From positions 1 to 64,000 of the forward strand of contig CABXIU010000004.1 of the NCBI GenBank assembly GCA_902512305.1: a stretch of 64,000 nucleotides of DNA, in the 5' to 3' direction. The stretch comes from an uncultured Gammaproteobacteria bacterium. Lineage in GTDB: Bacteria > Pseudomonadota > Gammaproteobacteria > PS1 > Pseudothioglobaceae. The notes beneath the pieces were generated by a model. The model saw only the letters and a program-made list of their open reading frames with translations. It did not search any database and had not been told where the DNA came from. The position numbers were made by a program, and so were the translations under genes. Below, in pieces: positions 9,416-17,259 of the stretch (positions are counted from its first letter, which is position 1; every line of letters begins with the position of its first letter).

Positions 9416-9441
9416 CTCAAATTAGATAATCTAGATGTTTT

Positions 9442-9978
9442 CTAGTAGGTTCCAAGTTTATATTCATCCCAAACTTGTTGCGCAAGTGCTCCAATGTACT
9501 CATCATTATTCTCTAGGGCTTGTTTAATCCAAAATCTAGCTTCTAAGATATTTTTATCTCCACCTTTGCCAAGAAGATACATTCTTCCAAGATTGTATTG
9601 AGCTGGGGCATCGCCCTGTTCAGCAGCTCTGATAAACCAACTGAAGGCAAGATTGTCATTCTGAGTAGCACCCTGTCCTCTTAGATATAGGTTTCCTAAA
9701 TTATATTGGGCATTGATATTCCCCTGTTCAGCAGATTTTGTATACCACTCAATTGCTGCTGTAAAATCTTGCGGAGTTCCTTTTCCATTAGCATGCATCC
9801 AACCAAGGTTATATTGTGCTCTTGGGTTTCCATCTTCGGCAACTTGAGTCCATTCAAGAATAGCACCCTCATAATCTCCACTGGCATAAGCTCTCTGTCC
9901 ATCGAAGTAATTAGCTGAAACATTTAATGTAAAACATAAAGACAATAAAAAAGCTAATTGAATGTGTTTTTTTATCAT
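9442..9978 (-). CDS. Exported Sel1-repeat protein
   Basis: Sel1-like (SLR) repeats are TPR-related helical pairs that mediate protein-protein contacts, here outside the cytoplasm. After a signal peptide (MIKKH, a hydrophobic stretch, cleavage likely near VSA), about four repeats follow the pattern AQYNLGxMYxxGxG. The track ORF runs from 10101, but the start at 9978 is better: it begins exactly at the signal peptide and has AAAGGAAAATA before it. The extension is basic and crosses an inverted repeat in the modA upstream region. The protein is 178 residues. Partner unknown; such proteins are common and often linked to envelope stress or secretion. Confidence 0.85.
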   Translation of the reverse strand: MIKKHIQLAFLLSLCFTLNVSANYFDGQRAYASGDYEGAILEWTQVAEDGNPRAQYNLGWMHANGKGTPQDFTAAIEWYTKSAEQGNINAQYNLGNLYLRGQGATQNDNLAFSWFIRAAEQGDAPAQYNLGRMYLLGKGGDKNILEARFWIKQALENNDEYIGALAQQVWDEYKLGTY

Positions 9979-10086
9979 TATTTTCCTTTTATATTTGAAC
10001 AAATATTGCCTAGAAATCCTAATGGACAGTATCTTAACATATTTATGTTTAAAAGTGCGCCTTTGAGTGATTCTAATTATGCCGTT

Positions 10087-10116
10087 AAAATCTAAATTCA
10101 CTATAGAATAGATTTT
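10087..10116. promoter_or_regulatory. Inverted repeat in the divergent region before modA
   Basis: AAAATCTA pairs with TAGATTTT; the arms extend inward as TTC/GAA if a 2-base bulge is allowed. It lies between the divergent Sel1 protein and modA, about 75 bases before modA. It does not match the E. coli ModE box well and no molybdenum-cofactor riboswitch was seen. It may be an operator; the 211-base gap holds nothing else that stands out apart from general AT richness. Confidence 0.35.
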
Positions 10117-10189
10117 ATTTCATTAAGATAAATTTAGACACCCTTATTTCAATTTAATTTTCCATTCATATAGGTCGACTTTAAAACAT

Positions 10190-10957
10190 ATGAAAAAAAT
10201 AAAATTATTTTCTTTTTTTTGGATATTTCAGTTTATTTGTTCTTTACAAGTTTCTGCGGATGAGCTTCGAATTGCCGTAGCAAGTAACTTTTATCCAGCA
10301 TTACAAGAAATTGTTAAGAGCTATGTGCTTTATCAAAACGATTCTCTAGGTCAAAAACATAACGTAGCTCTTATTCCTGGATCTTCAGGGAAGCATTTTG
10401 CTCAAATCATGAATGGTGCCCCGTTTGACATTTTCTTTTCTGCAGACGATGTAAGGCCTTCATTATTAGAGCAGAATGGAGAGGCTATAAATAAATCAAG
10501 GCATACCTATGCACTTGGCCGACTTGTTTTATGGAGCCCAGTTGATGACCTAATAGATAAAAATGCGTCAATCCTTCAGAGCAGAGATTTTAGATTTATA
10601 GCGATGGCTAATCCTAAAATTGCGCCCTATGGAAATGCTGCAAAAGAGACATTAACATCAATGAATCTTTGGGAGACTCTTGAAGAAAAGTTGATTCGAG
10701 GGGAAAATATTGCCCAAACATTTCAGTTTGTGAATAGTGGCAACGCGCAACTAGGCTTTATTTCATTTTCACAAATTGTTAATTCTAACTATGAGGTTAA
10801 CGGCTCTTATTGGAAAGTGCCAAAATCACTTTATGAGCCAATAGAGCAGCAAGTAGTTTTGTTAAATGAGAGTTTTTTAGCTGAAGATTTCTTGTCTTAT
10901 TTATTAAGTGAAGAATCTCAAAAAATTATTTCAAGATTTGGATACGATATACCCTAA
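10190..10957 (+). CDS. modA: Molybdate ABC transporter binding protein
   Basis: Periplasmic protein that binds molybdate (or tungstate) for ModBC. A Sec signal peptide ends near VSADE. The start of the mature protein, LRIAVASNFYPAL, and the segments IPGSSGKHFAQI, PFDIFFSADDVRP and FVNSGNAQLGFISFSQ are all characteristic of ModA. 255 residues. It overlaps modB by one base. The imported metal would serve the molybdenum formate dehydrogenase encoded about 15 kb downstream. Confidence 0.93.
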   Translation: MKKIKLFSFFWIFQFICSLQVSADELRIAVASNFYPALQEIVKSYVLYQNDSLGQKHNVALIPGSSGKHFAQIMNGAPFDIFFSADDVRPSLLEQNGEAINKSRHTYALGRLVLWSPVDDLIDKNASILQSRDFRFIAMANPKIAPYGNAAKETLTSMNLWETLEEKLIRGENIAQTFQFVNSGNAQLGFISFSQIVNSNYEVNGSYWKVPKSLYEPIEQQVVLLNESFLAEDFLSYLLSEESQKIISRFGYDIP

Positions 10958-11646
10958 TGATAAACGAATATGATATTTCTGCCCTTATTGTAACTATTAG
11001 GTTGGCTATAGTTAGCACCGCTATTTTAGTCATTATTGGGACACCTTTAGCCTGGTGGTTATCGCAGACAAAAATTAAGTTTAAAGTAATCATCGAGGCT
11101 TTAATTGCCTTACCTCTTGTGCTCCCTCCAACAGTATTAGGATTTTATTTGCTAATTACCTTAGGCTCTAATGGTCCAATCGGTAAATTTCTAGAATCTT
11201 TGGGCGGTAATTCAATTGCATTCACTTTTAGTGGTCTCGTAATTGGTTCGGTTATCTATTCACTGCCTTTTGTAGTTCAACCACTTCAAAATTCATTTAG
11301 TTCGATTGGAAGACGGCCTCTAGAGGCCGCATCTACACTTGGAGCATCTAAGCTAGATCGTTTTTTTACAGTTGTTGTTCCATTATCGAGATCAGGTTTT
11401 TTAACTGCCTCTATTTTAGGTTTTGCACATACGGTTGGTGAATTTGGTGTCGTTCTGATGATTGGAGGTAATATTCCAGGGGAGACCGGAGTTCTTTCTA
11501 TTGCAATTTATGATCATGTTGAGGCAATGGAATATAGTCAGGCACATATATTATCTGGCGGTCTATTGCTCTTATCTTTTTTACTGCTAATCTGTGTATA
11601 TGTATTCAATAGGCGATTTTCAATTTTGAGGAGCGCTGAGAAATGA
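10957..11646 (+). CDS. modB: Molybdate ABC transporter permease
   Basis: Inner-membrane channel for molybdate. The 229 residues form about five hydrophobic segments, and the EAA loop is EAASTLGASKLDRFFTVVVPLS. LPLVLPPTVLGFYLL is a hallmark ModB helix. The ATG overlaps the modA stop, and the end overlaps modC by 4 bases, so the three genes are one operon. Confidence 0.94.
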   Translation: MINEYDISALIVTIRLAIVSTAILVIIGTPLAWWLSQTKIKFKVIIEALIALPLVLPPTVLGFYLLITLGSNGPIGKFLESLGGNSIAFTFSGLVIGSVIYSLPFVVQPLQNSFSSIGRRPLEAASTLGASKLDRFFTVVVPLSRSGFLTASILGFAHTVGEFGVVLMIGGNIPGETGVLSIAIYDHVEAMEYSQAHILSGGLLLLSFLLLICVYVFNRRFSILRSAEK

Positions 11647-12704
11647 TTGAATGCAAAATTAAAGTTACTTTAGACAGTTTTATTCTTGATGCCAACTTTA
11701 AAATACCAGGCGAAGGGATTACTGTTATTTATGGCTCTTCCGGCTCAGGTAAAACAACTTTATTAAGAGCTATTGCGGGATTAGAGAAAAATCAAAATGG
11801 CTTTCTCAAGGTGGGTAATTTAATTTGGCAGGATGAGTTAAATTATGTGGAAACTCATAAGCGTCAAATTGGTTATGTATTTCAAGACGCAGCCCTATTT
11901 GAGCATTTGAATGTTAGAGGAAATCTTGATTATGTGATTAAGCGCTCATCAGGCTTAAGTAAAGACTATATTAGTTCTATTTATAGTCTATTGGACATTG
12001 AATCTTTAATAGACAGAGATACAAAACAGCTCTCTGGTGGTGAAAAACAGCGCGTTGCAATTGCTAGAGCATTGTTAGTCAAGCCTAAAATATTGCTTTT
12101 AGATGAGCCCTTGTCTGCTCTTGATCTTAAACGAAAAAATGAAATTTTGCCCTACTTCGACTCTCTTCACACTCAACTGGATATCCCAATTCTTTATGTA
12201 ACTCATTCCCAAGATGAAGCCTCAAGACTGGCAGATCACCTAATGTTGATTGAAGACGGTAATATTATTGGCAATGGGCCAGTTAATGATATGCTGACTA
12301 GATTTGATATGCCTTTATCGCATAGTAGTAATGCAGTATCAATCATTGATGCTAAGGTTATTGGTCGCGAGTCAGAGTTTAATTTGATGCATCTTGAATT
12401 TTCAGGCGAGCAATTTATTGTTCCAGATAACGGTTTGCCAACTGAAAGTCTGGTTCGAATAAGGGTTGCAGCTCGAGATGTAAGTATTACAAAAAAGAAG
12501 CAGATTGATACAAGCATTTTGAACATTTTTCCAGCGGTGGTTGAAGAGATAGTGCCTGAAGGTAGAGCGCAGGTTATGGTTCGCCTCAAAATGAATGAAG
12601 TTGTATTGCTCGCATGTTTAACTAACAAATCAGCATCAATCCTCCAGTTAGAAAATGGCTTAAGTGTTTTTGTTCAAGTTAAAAGTGTCGCGATTCTTTC
12701 TTAA
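11643..12704 (+). CDS. modC: Molybdate ABC transporter ATPase
   Basis: Powers molybdate import. Walker A is GSSGSGKTT (about residues 31-39), the signature LSGGEKQRVAIARA and Walker B LLLDEP with LSALD. The C-terminal 70 residues (from about 285) form a molybdate-binding Mop/TOBE domain, as in ModC proteins of 350-360 residues, which can feed back on transport. Its 3' end overlaps the convergent MFS gene by 4 bases. Confidence 0.94.
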   Translation: MIECKIKVTLDSFILDANFKIPGEGITVIYGSSGSGKTTLLRAIAGLEKNQNGFLKVGNLIWQDELNYVETHKRQIGYVFQDAALFEHLNVRGNLDYVIKRSSGLSKDYISSIYSLLDIESLIDRDTKQLSGGEKQRVAIARALLVKPKILLLDEPLSALDLKRKNEILPYFDSLHTQLDIPILYVTHSQDEASRLADHLMLIEDGNIIGNGPVNDMLTRFDMPLSHSSNAVSIIDAKVIGRESEFNLMHLEFSGEQFIVPDNGLPTESLVRIRVAARDVSITKKKQIDTSILNIFPAVVEEIVPEGRAQVMVRLKMNEVVLLACLTNKSASILQLENGLSVFVQVKSVAILS

Positions 12705-13957
12705 CTTGTCTCAAGGCTAACTCTCAGCCTTTTAACTGGACGCTCATCGATAAAGACATGTATCAATGCTGTAATCGCAGCAATTATCGCAGCCCACCAC
12801 CAAACCTGATTATAGGATCCAGTTGTATCAAAGAGATAGCCTCCAAGCCACACTCCTGTGAACGAGCCGATTTGATGATTCAAGAATACTATCCCATAGA
12901 GAGTGCCCATAAATCTTAAACCAAACATCTGAGCAACTAGTCCTGAAGTGGGGGGCACAGTTGCAAGCCAAAGAAGACCAGTTGCGAAGGAGAATGCATA
13001 GATTGTCACAGTTGAAATTGGAACTATAAGAAATAAAACAATGACAATCGATCGTGCTGCGTATATAAAGGTGAGAATCCATTTTTTTGAATAGATGCCG
13101 GAGAGGTGTCCTGAAACAAGTGAGCCTACAATGTTACATAGGCCAATAATGGATAAGCTGGCGGCAGCCACAGAGCTATCAAATCCCTTATCTGCAAGAT
13201 ATGAAGGCATGTGAACAGTAATAAATGCTAATTGAAAACCACACACAAAAAAACCAGCGATAAGAAGCCAGTAATGAATGTGACCTGATGCTTCATTAAG
13301 TGATTCTTTTAGATTCTGTTCTGGCTCATTATCAATATTGACATTAGTCTTAGCATCACCTTTGAATACAGGCGAGAAAAGAATCATAGATAGTGCTGCT
13401 ATTGCCATCAATATGAGAGCAGTTTGCCATCCATAGGCTACAAGAAATTCTCTTGCAACTGGAATAAATAAGAACTGACCTGCTGAACCTGCAGCTGTTC
13501 CAACACCTAGCGCAAATGCCCTTTTTTCTGGCGCAACCATTCTTGCCATGGCAGGCAGAACTACCCCTAAACCTGTTCCCGCAATACCCATTCCAACGAG
13601 TATTCCAGCTCCTAGATGAAGGCTTATAAAGCTCTCGGCAGTAGCTGTAATATAGAGGCCTAGTGCGTATAAAATGGTTCCAACAATAACGACTCTTGTT
13701 GTTCCAAATTTGTCAGCAAATGCTCCAGCAATTGGCTGAGTTAGTCCCCATAAGAGATTTTGAAGAGCTAGAGAGAAGGCGAAGACTTCTCTGCCATATC
13801 CAAATGTTTCTGAAACTGGTGTTAAAAAAAGGCCAAGTGAAGATCTCCAGCCAAAATTAATAGCTAATAGAACACAAGCCAACGCAATTGCTATACTGAA
13901 AATTTTTTTATGCTGCGCCATTTTTTTCATTATAAAAGTTTCCGACAGTATAACCAT
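12701..13957 (-). CDS. MFS transporter, monocarboxylate/oxalate-formate type
   Basis: Twelve-helix major facilitator of 418 residues. The N-terminal half has ADKFGTTRVV in the conserved loop 2-3 position and a Gly-rich helix 5 (AAGSAGQFLF). Overall pattern resembles the MCT/OFA branch that carries monocarboxylates or related anions; the substrate is not determined. Two inner Met codons (residues 10 and 13) could be the real start, since no start has a clear ribosome site. It is divergent from the glutamine amidotransferase gene and convergent with modC. Confidence 0.82.
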   Translation of the reverse strand: MVILSETFIMKKMAQHKKIFSIAIALACVLLAINFGWRSSLGLFLTPVSETFGYGREVFAFSLALQNLLWGLTQPIAGAFADKFGTTRVVIVGTILYALGLYITATAESFISLHLGAGILVGMGIAGTGLGVVLPAMARMVAPEKRAFALGVGTAAGSAGQFLFIPVAREFLVAYGWQTALILMAIAALSMILFSPVFKGDAKTNVNIDNEPEQNLKESLNEASGHIHYWLLIAGFFVCGFQLAFITVHMPSYLADKGFDSSVAAASLSIIGLCNIVGSLVSGHLSGIYSKKWILTFIYAARSIVIVLFLIVPISTVTIYAFSFATGLLWLATVPPTSGLVAQMFGLRFMGTLYGIVFLNHQIGSFTGVWLGGYLFDTTGSYNQVWWWAAIIAAITALIHVFIDERPVKRLRVSLETS

Positions 13958-14030
13958 TATTATTTGACGAGCTGTCCTATTAATATTAATATGTGTTCAG
14001 TTGTTTTTATTAACCAGTAGGGAGGTTTAG

Positions 14031-14744
14031 ATGCGAGTCTTGGTTTTTCAGCATGTTGATTGTGAGCACCCAGGTTCATTGAGGCAATTTTTAGCTGAAG
14101 ATGGTATTGATTGGGACCCAGTATATTTACATCGTGGAGATAAAATTCCCAGTTTTGATCATTATGATGCGCTCTGGGTAATGGGTGGGCCGATGGATGT
14201 ATGGGATATTGAAGAAAACCCATGGCTTGTCGATGAAAAAGCAGCAATTAGACACTGGGTTAAGGATTTAGGTAAACCTTATCTTGGATTATGTTTGGGG
14301 CACCAGTTGCTTGCGGATGCTTTGGGCGGTACATGCGGACCTCAACAAATTCCTGAGATTGGTGTGCTTGAGATCGAGTTAACAGATGAGGGAAAGAAAG
14401 ATCTGCTTTTTCAAGGGACAGCTTCAAAACAGCAGTGCCTTCAGTGGCATTCAGTCAGAGTTGCTCAAGCCCCAGAAGGAGCGGTTGTACTGGCTAAGTC
14501 AGATGTTTGTTCAATTCAAGCAATGCGAATAGGAGAGAATGCTTGGTCGATGCAGTATCACGTTGAAATAGAGTCAGATACTGTAGATAATTGGGGCGCG
14601 ATTCCTGCTTATGCAGAAGCACTTACAAAAACTTTAGGTGAGGGTGCCCTAGGAAGTCTAAAACAAAAGACCAACAAAAATATGAGCCAATGTCTAAGTT
14701 GTGCAAGACAAATCTATGACAACTTTATGGATCAAATAGTTTAG
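14031..14744 (+). CDS. Class I glutamine amidotransferase-like protein
   Basis: Hydrolase of the GATase1 fold, 237 residues. The nucleophile elbow is LGLCLGHQLLADALGG, and the catalytic His-Glu pair is in MQYHVEIESD. The N-terminus HVDCEHPGSLRQFLAEDG is common in stand-alone GMP-synthase-like amidotransferases. No synthase domain is fused or adjacent, so it may hydrolyse a gamma-glutamyl amide or supply ammonia to an unknown partner. A strong site (AGGGAGG) precedes the ATG. It lies just before the corrinoid operon, separated by 213 AT-rich bases with a promoter, so it is probably transcribed separately. Confidence 0.82.
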   Translation: MRVLVFQHVDCEHPGSLRQFLAEDGIDWDPVYLHRGDKIPSFDHYDALWVMGGPMDVWDIEENPWLVDEKAAIRHWVKDLGKPYLGLCLGHQLLADALGGTCGPQQIPEIGVLEIELTDEGKKDLLFQGTASKQQCLQWHSVRVAQAPEGAVVLAKSDVCSIQAMRIGENAWSMQYHVEIESDTVDNWGAIPAYAEALTKTLGEGALGSLKQKTNKNMSQCLSCARQIYDNFMDQIV

Positions 14745-14881
14745 TTTTATTCAAGTTTTTTCTATTGTTTTTTTCATCTTGCCTAATAAGGAAAATATTA
14801 CTAAAATACAGTAACTTAAAGGGAAAATTGACCTATTAAAATTCTTCAATATAAAAAAAGTTTAAAATTTAAATTTAATGA

Positions 14882-14939
14882 TTGACACTGAAATTAATTC
14901 AAGGTATCTTTCCGTTTTTTATCTATATTAAATTAGATA
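14882..14939 (+). promoter_or_regulatory. Promoter and inverted repeat before the corrinoid methyltransferase operon
   Basis: TTGACA (14882-14887), a 17-base spacer and TATCTT (14905-14910) form a good sigma-70-type promoter. Transcription would start near 14917. Just there lies an inverted repeat TATCTA/TAGATA with an 8-base spacer (14920-14939), placed to act as an operator or a leader hairpin. The ribosome site TAGGGGG follows. No regulator gene is adjacent in the window. Confidence 0.6.
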
Positions 14940-14957
14940 CTTCCTTAGGGGGCAGTG

Positions 14958-15662
14958 ATGAGTGAAGAAGATGATTTTGACCTAAACGACCTTGATGACA
15001 AGGAGCTGGTTGAACAAATCCAAGATGACTTATATGATGGACTAGACTCTGAAGTAACTGAGGGCACTGAAATACTTCTCTCAAGAGGATGGGATGCAAA
15101 CGATGTCTTGGGTGATGCCCTAGTTGCAGGCATGAAAATTGTTGGAATTGATTTTAGAGATGGTATTCTTTTTGTTCCAGAGGTTTTAAAGTGTGCAGGA
15201 GCGATGAAAGGTGGAATGAGTATTTTAAGACCAATCCTTGCCGAGTCTGCTGAAGACACTTCACTAGGTAAATTCGTAATTGGGACAGTTAAAGGTGATA
15301 TTCATGATATTGGTAAAAATCTAGTTGGAATGATGTGTGAAGGAGCTGGATTTGAGGTTATTGACCTAGGCATTAACAATCCCGTTGAAAACTACCTTGA
15401 AGCAGTTGATACTCATGAACCGGTTATCCTTGGTATGTCTGCATTACTAACTACTACAATGCCTTATATGGGAGTTGTTGTTGAGGAAATGGAAAAAAGA
15501 GGACTGCGAAAAGACGTTCATATAATGTGTGGTGGAGCTCCTCTAAATCAAGAGTTTGCTGATTCAATAGGCGTACCTGCATACGGTCGTGATGCTGCAA
15601 GAAGTGCTGAGATGGCCGAAGAGCATGTCCGTGGTTTGGGTAAAAAGCGTGCCCACAGATAA
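14958..15662 (+). CDS. Corrinoid (B12-binding) protein of a methyltransferase system
   Basis: Carries the methyl group on a cobamide between two methyltransferases (MtbC/MttC/MtgC family). The C-terminal Rossmann domain has the lower-ligand motif GDIHDIGKN (Asp-x-His-x-x-Gly) near residue 113 and MCGGAPLNQEFADSIG near the end. The N-terminal helical cap holds ALVAGMKIVG. The first 38 residues contain about 17 acidic and one basic residue; roughly the first dozen extend beyond the usual family start. The track starts at GTG 14955, but ATG 14958 fits the TAGGGGG site better. First gene of the operon. Family is firm; methyl donor unknown. Confidence 0.92.
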   Translation: MSEEDDFDLNDLDDKELVEQIQDDLYDGLDSEVTEGTEILLSRGWDANDVLGDALVAGMKIVGIDFRDGILFVPEVLKCAGAMKGGMSILRPILAESAEDTSLGKFVIGTVKGDIHDIGKNLVGMMCEGAGFEVIDLGINNPVENYLEAVDTHEPVILGMSALLTTTMPYMGVVVEEMEKRGLRKDVHIMCGGAPLNQEFADSIGVPAYGRDAARSAEMAEEHVRGLGKKRAHR

Positions 15663-16293
15663 GGAAGCCACTGATGAGAATAAAAAAAGATTAGTATTGG
15701 GTTGTGGTGCGCTTGTTTATGATCTTTTAAGACTGATAAAACAAAATCCTTCATTTTCAGATAAAGTCAATCTTCAATGTTTACCGGCTGGTTGGCATAA
15801 TACTCCCCAATTAATTGCACCAGGTGTGGAAGATTATTTATCTAGGAATGCCCATCTTTATGAGGATGTATATATAGCTTACGCTGATTGTGGCACTGGT
15901 GGAGCTCTTGATAGAGTTATCAATAAGTATGATGCGAAGCGAATAAATGGAGCCCATTGTTATGAATTTTTTGCTGGTAAAGATGTTTTTGAAAAACTAT
16001 CAGAAGACGAGATTGGAACTTTTTATTTGACTGATTACTTAGTTAAAAATTTTAATAGAATAATGATTAAAGGGCTTGGTCTTGATAAACACCCTGAGCT
16101 TTTTGAGATTTACTTTGAACATTATAAGAAACTAGTATATTTAGCTCAAACAGAAAATAAACAATGGAAAAATGATGCAGAGCAGTACGCAAAAGATTTT
16201 GGCTTTGATTATGAATATAGGCTAGTAGGAACGGGAAGTCTTGATTCTGTTTTTGAAGAAATAGATATCGAGTCATTAAGTATTAAGGCGTAA
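15649..16293 (+). CDS. DUF1638 family protein linked to corrinoid methyltransferases
   Basis: Protein of unknown biochemical role, found repeatedly beside MttB-family methyltransferases and their corrinoid proteins. Visible conserved segments include LVLGCGALVYDLL, CLPAGWHNTPQLI, IAYADCGTGGALDRV and GAHCYEFFAG; the cysteines could bind metal or cobamide. The track start (15589) overlaps the corrinoid gene deeply. GTG at 15649 gives a 14-base overlap and a protein of 214 residues; ATG 15625 is an alternative. Inference: a helper for corrinoid loading, protection or product handling. DUF1638 assignment is from sequence pattern only. Confidence 0.8.
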   Translation: MPTDKEATDENKKRLVLGCGALVYDLLRLIKQNPSFSDKVNLQCLPAGWHNTPQLIAPGVEDYLSRNAHLYEDVYIAYADCGTGGALDRVINKYDAKRINGAHCYEFFAGKDVFEKLSEDEIGTFYLTDYLVKNFNRIMIKGLGLDKHPELFEIYFEHYKKLVYLAQTENKQWKNDAEQYAKDFGFDYEYRLVGTGSLDSVFEEIDIESLSIKA

Positions 16294-16339
16294 AGTAAAA
16301 CATGATTAATTTAATTTTGAATTTTAGGAAGAATAAATA

Positions 16340-17242
16340 ATGTCAATTCTAAGCGCATTTTCCTCAAAAGAGGAAAGCAAGAAAATTAGCAATCATCTTA
16401 AAGATTTTTTGGTCGATTTTTCGATTGAAGTCATGCCTCGTACTGCATCAAAAATTGAAAGTTTCAATGAAATACTCCCTCAAAATACAAGAGTCTATAT
16501 TGCACATATAGAAGGTGTTCAAATAGAGGAAATGGTTGAAACTGCCAAAAGACTCAGTAGTGAAGGCTTTGATGTTATGCCTCACTTTCCAGCTCGCATT
16601 ATCAAAGATAAAGATACACTTGAAAATTGGATACAGAGATACCAAGATGAAGCTGGAATCGAGCAAGCCCTTCTACTAGCTGGAGGAGTCAGTAGACCTC
16701 ATGGTAGGTTTGAAACCTCAATGCAGCTTGTTGAAACAGAGCTCTTTGAAAAATATAATTTCAAACATCTGCATTTTGCGGGACACCCCGAAGGCAATAA
16801 AGATATTGATCATGACAACTCTACTAAGAATGTTGATTCAGCTTTAAGCTGGAAACAAAAATTTAAAGAACGAACGGATATTAATTTAGCTTTAACGACT
16901 CAATTCTGTTTTGAAGCCAGCCCTGTCATAGAATGGGTAGATTCACTAGTTAAAAATGGTATAGATATTCCAGTTCATATCGGAGTGGCCGGCCCTGCTA
17001 AATTACAAACTTTAATTAAGTTTTCAATTGCTTGTGGCGTCGGTCCATCTCTAAGAGTTCTCCAAAAAAGAGCAAAAGACGTTAAGAAATTGTTATTACC
17101 GTTTGAGCCAAATGATTTTTTAGAGACATTGGCTGAGCACAAAAAAGCAAACCCTAACTTCAATATCACGAATGTTCACTTTTTTCCTTTAGGAGGTATT
17201 GATGCCAATGCTTCTTGGATTAAGAGTGCTACTAATAACTAA
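16340..17242 (+). CDS. Methylenetetrahydrofolate reductase-like protein (MetF family)
   Basis: TIM-barrel flavoprotein of the MTHFR superfamily, 300 residues. Features include FSIEVMPRTASK at the barrel start, DVMPHFPARII, LLLAGGVSRPHGRFETSMQLVE and LTTQFCFEASPVIEW. In a methyl-oxidising pathway it would convert methyl-THF to methylene-THF. It is divergent from biosynthetic MetF and lies between corrinoid-system genes rather than methionine genes, which supports the catabolic direction. The ribosome site AGGAAG is well placed. Electron acceptor unknown: no Zn-binding MetV-type partner is seen. Confidence 0.85.
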   Translation: MSILSAFSSKEESKKISNHLKDFLVDFSIEVMPRTASKIESFNEILPQNTRVYIAHIEGVQIEEMVETAKRLSSEGFDVMPHFPARIIKDKDTLENWIQRYQDEAGIEQALLLAGGVSRPHGRFETSMQLVETELFEKYNFKHLHFAGHPEGNKDIDHDNSTKNVDSALSWKQKFKERTDINLALTTQFCFEASPVIEWVDSLVKNGIDIPVHIGVAGPAKLQTLIKFSIACGVGPSLRVLQKRAKDVKKLLLPFEPNDFLETLAEHKKANPNFNITNVHFFPLGGIDANASWIKSATNN

Positions 17243-17259
17243 TTAAAGGAGCAAGTAAA

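Noticed and set aside
9979-10101. N-terminal extension of the Sel1 protein
   Set aside because: The extra 41 residues are basic, precede a perfect signal peptide start with its own ribosome site, and overlap an inverted repeat.
12236-12628. 130-residue minus-strand ORF
   Set aside because: Antisense of the modC C-terminal domain; no ribosome site or family features.
14745-14881. Riboswitch (cobalamin or SAM) before the corrinoid operon
   Set aside because: The AT-rich sequence lacks the conserved GC-containing blocks of these riboswitches; only a promoter and a short repeat were seen.
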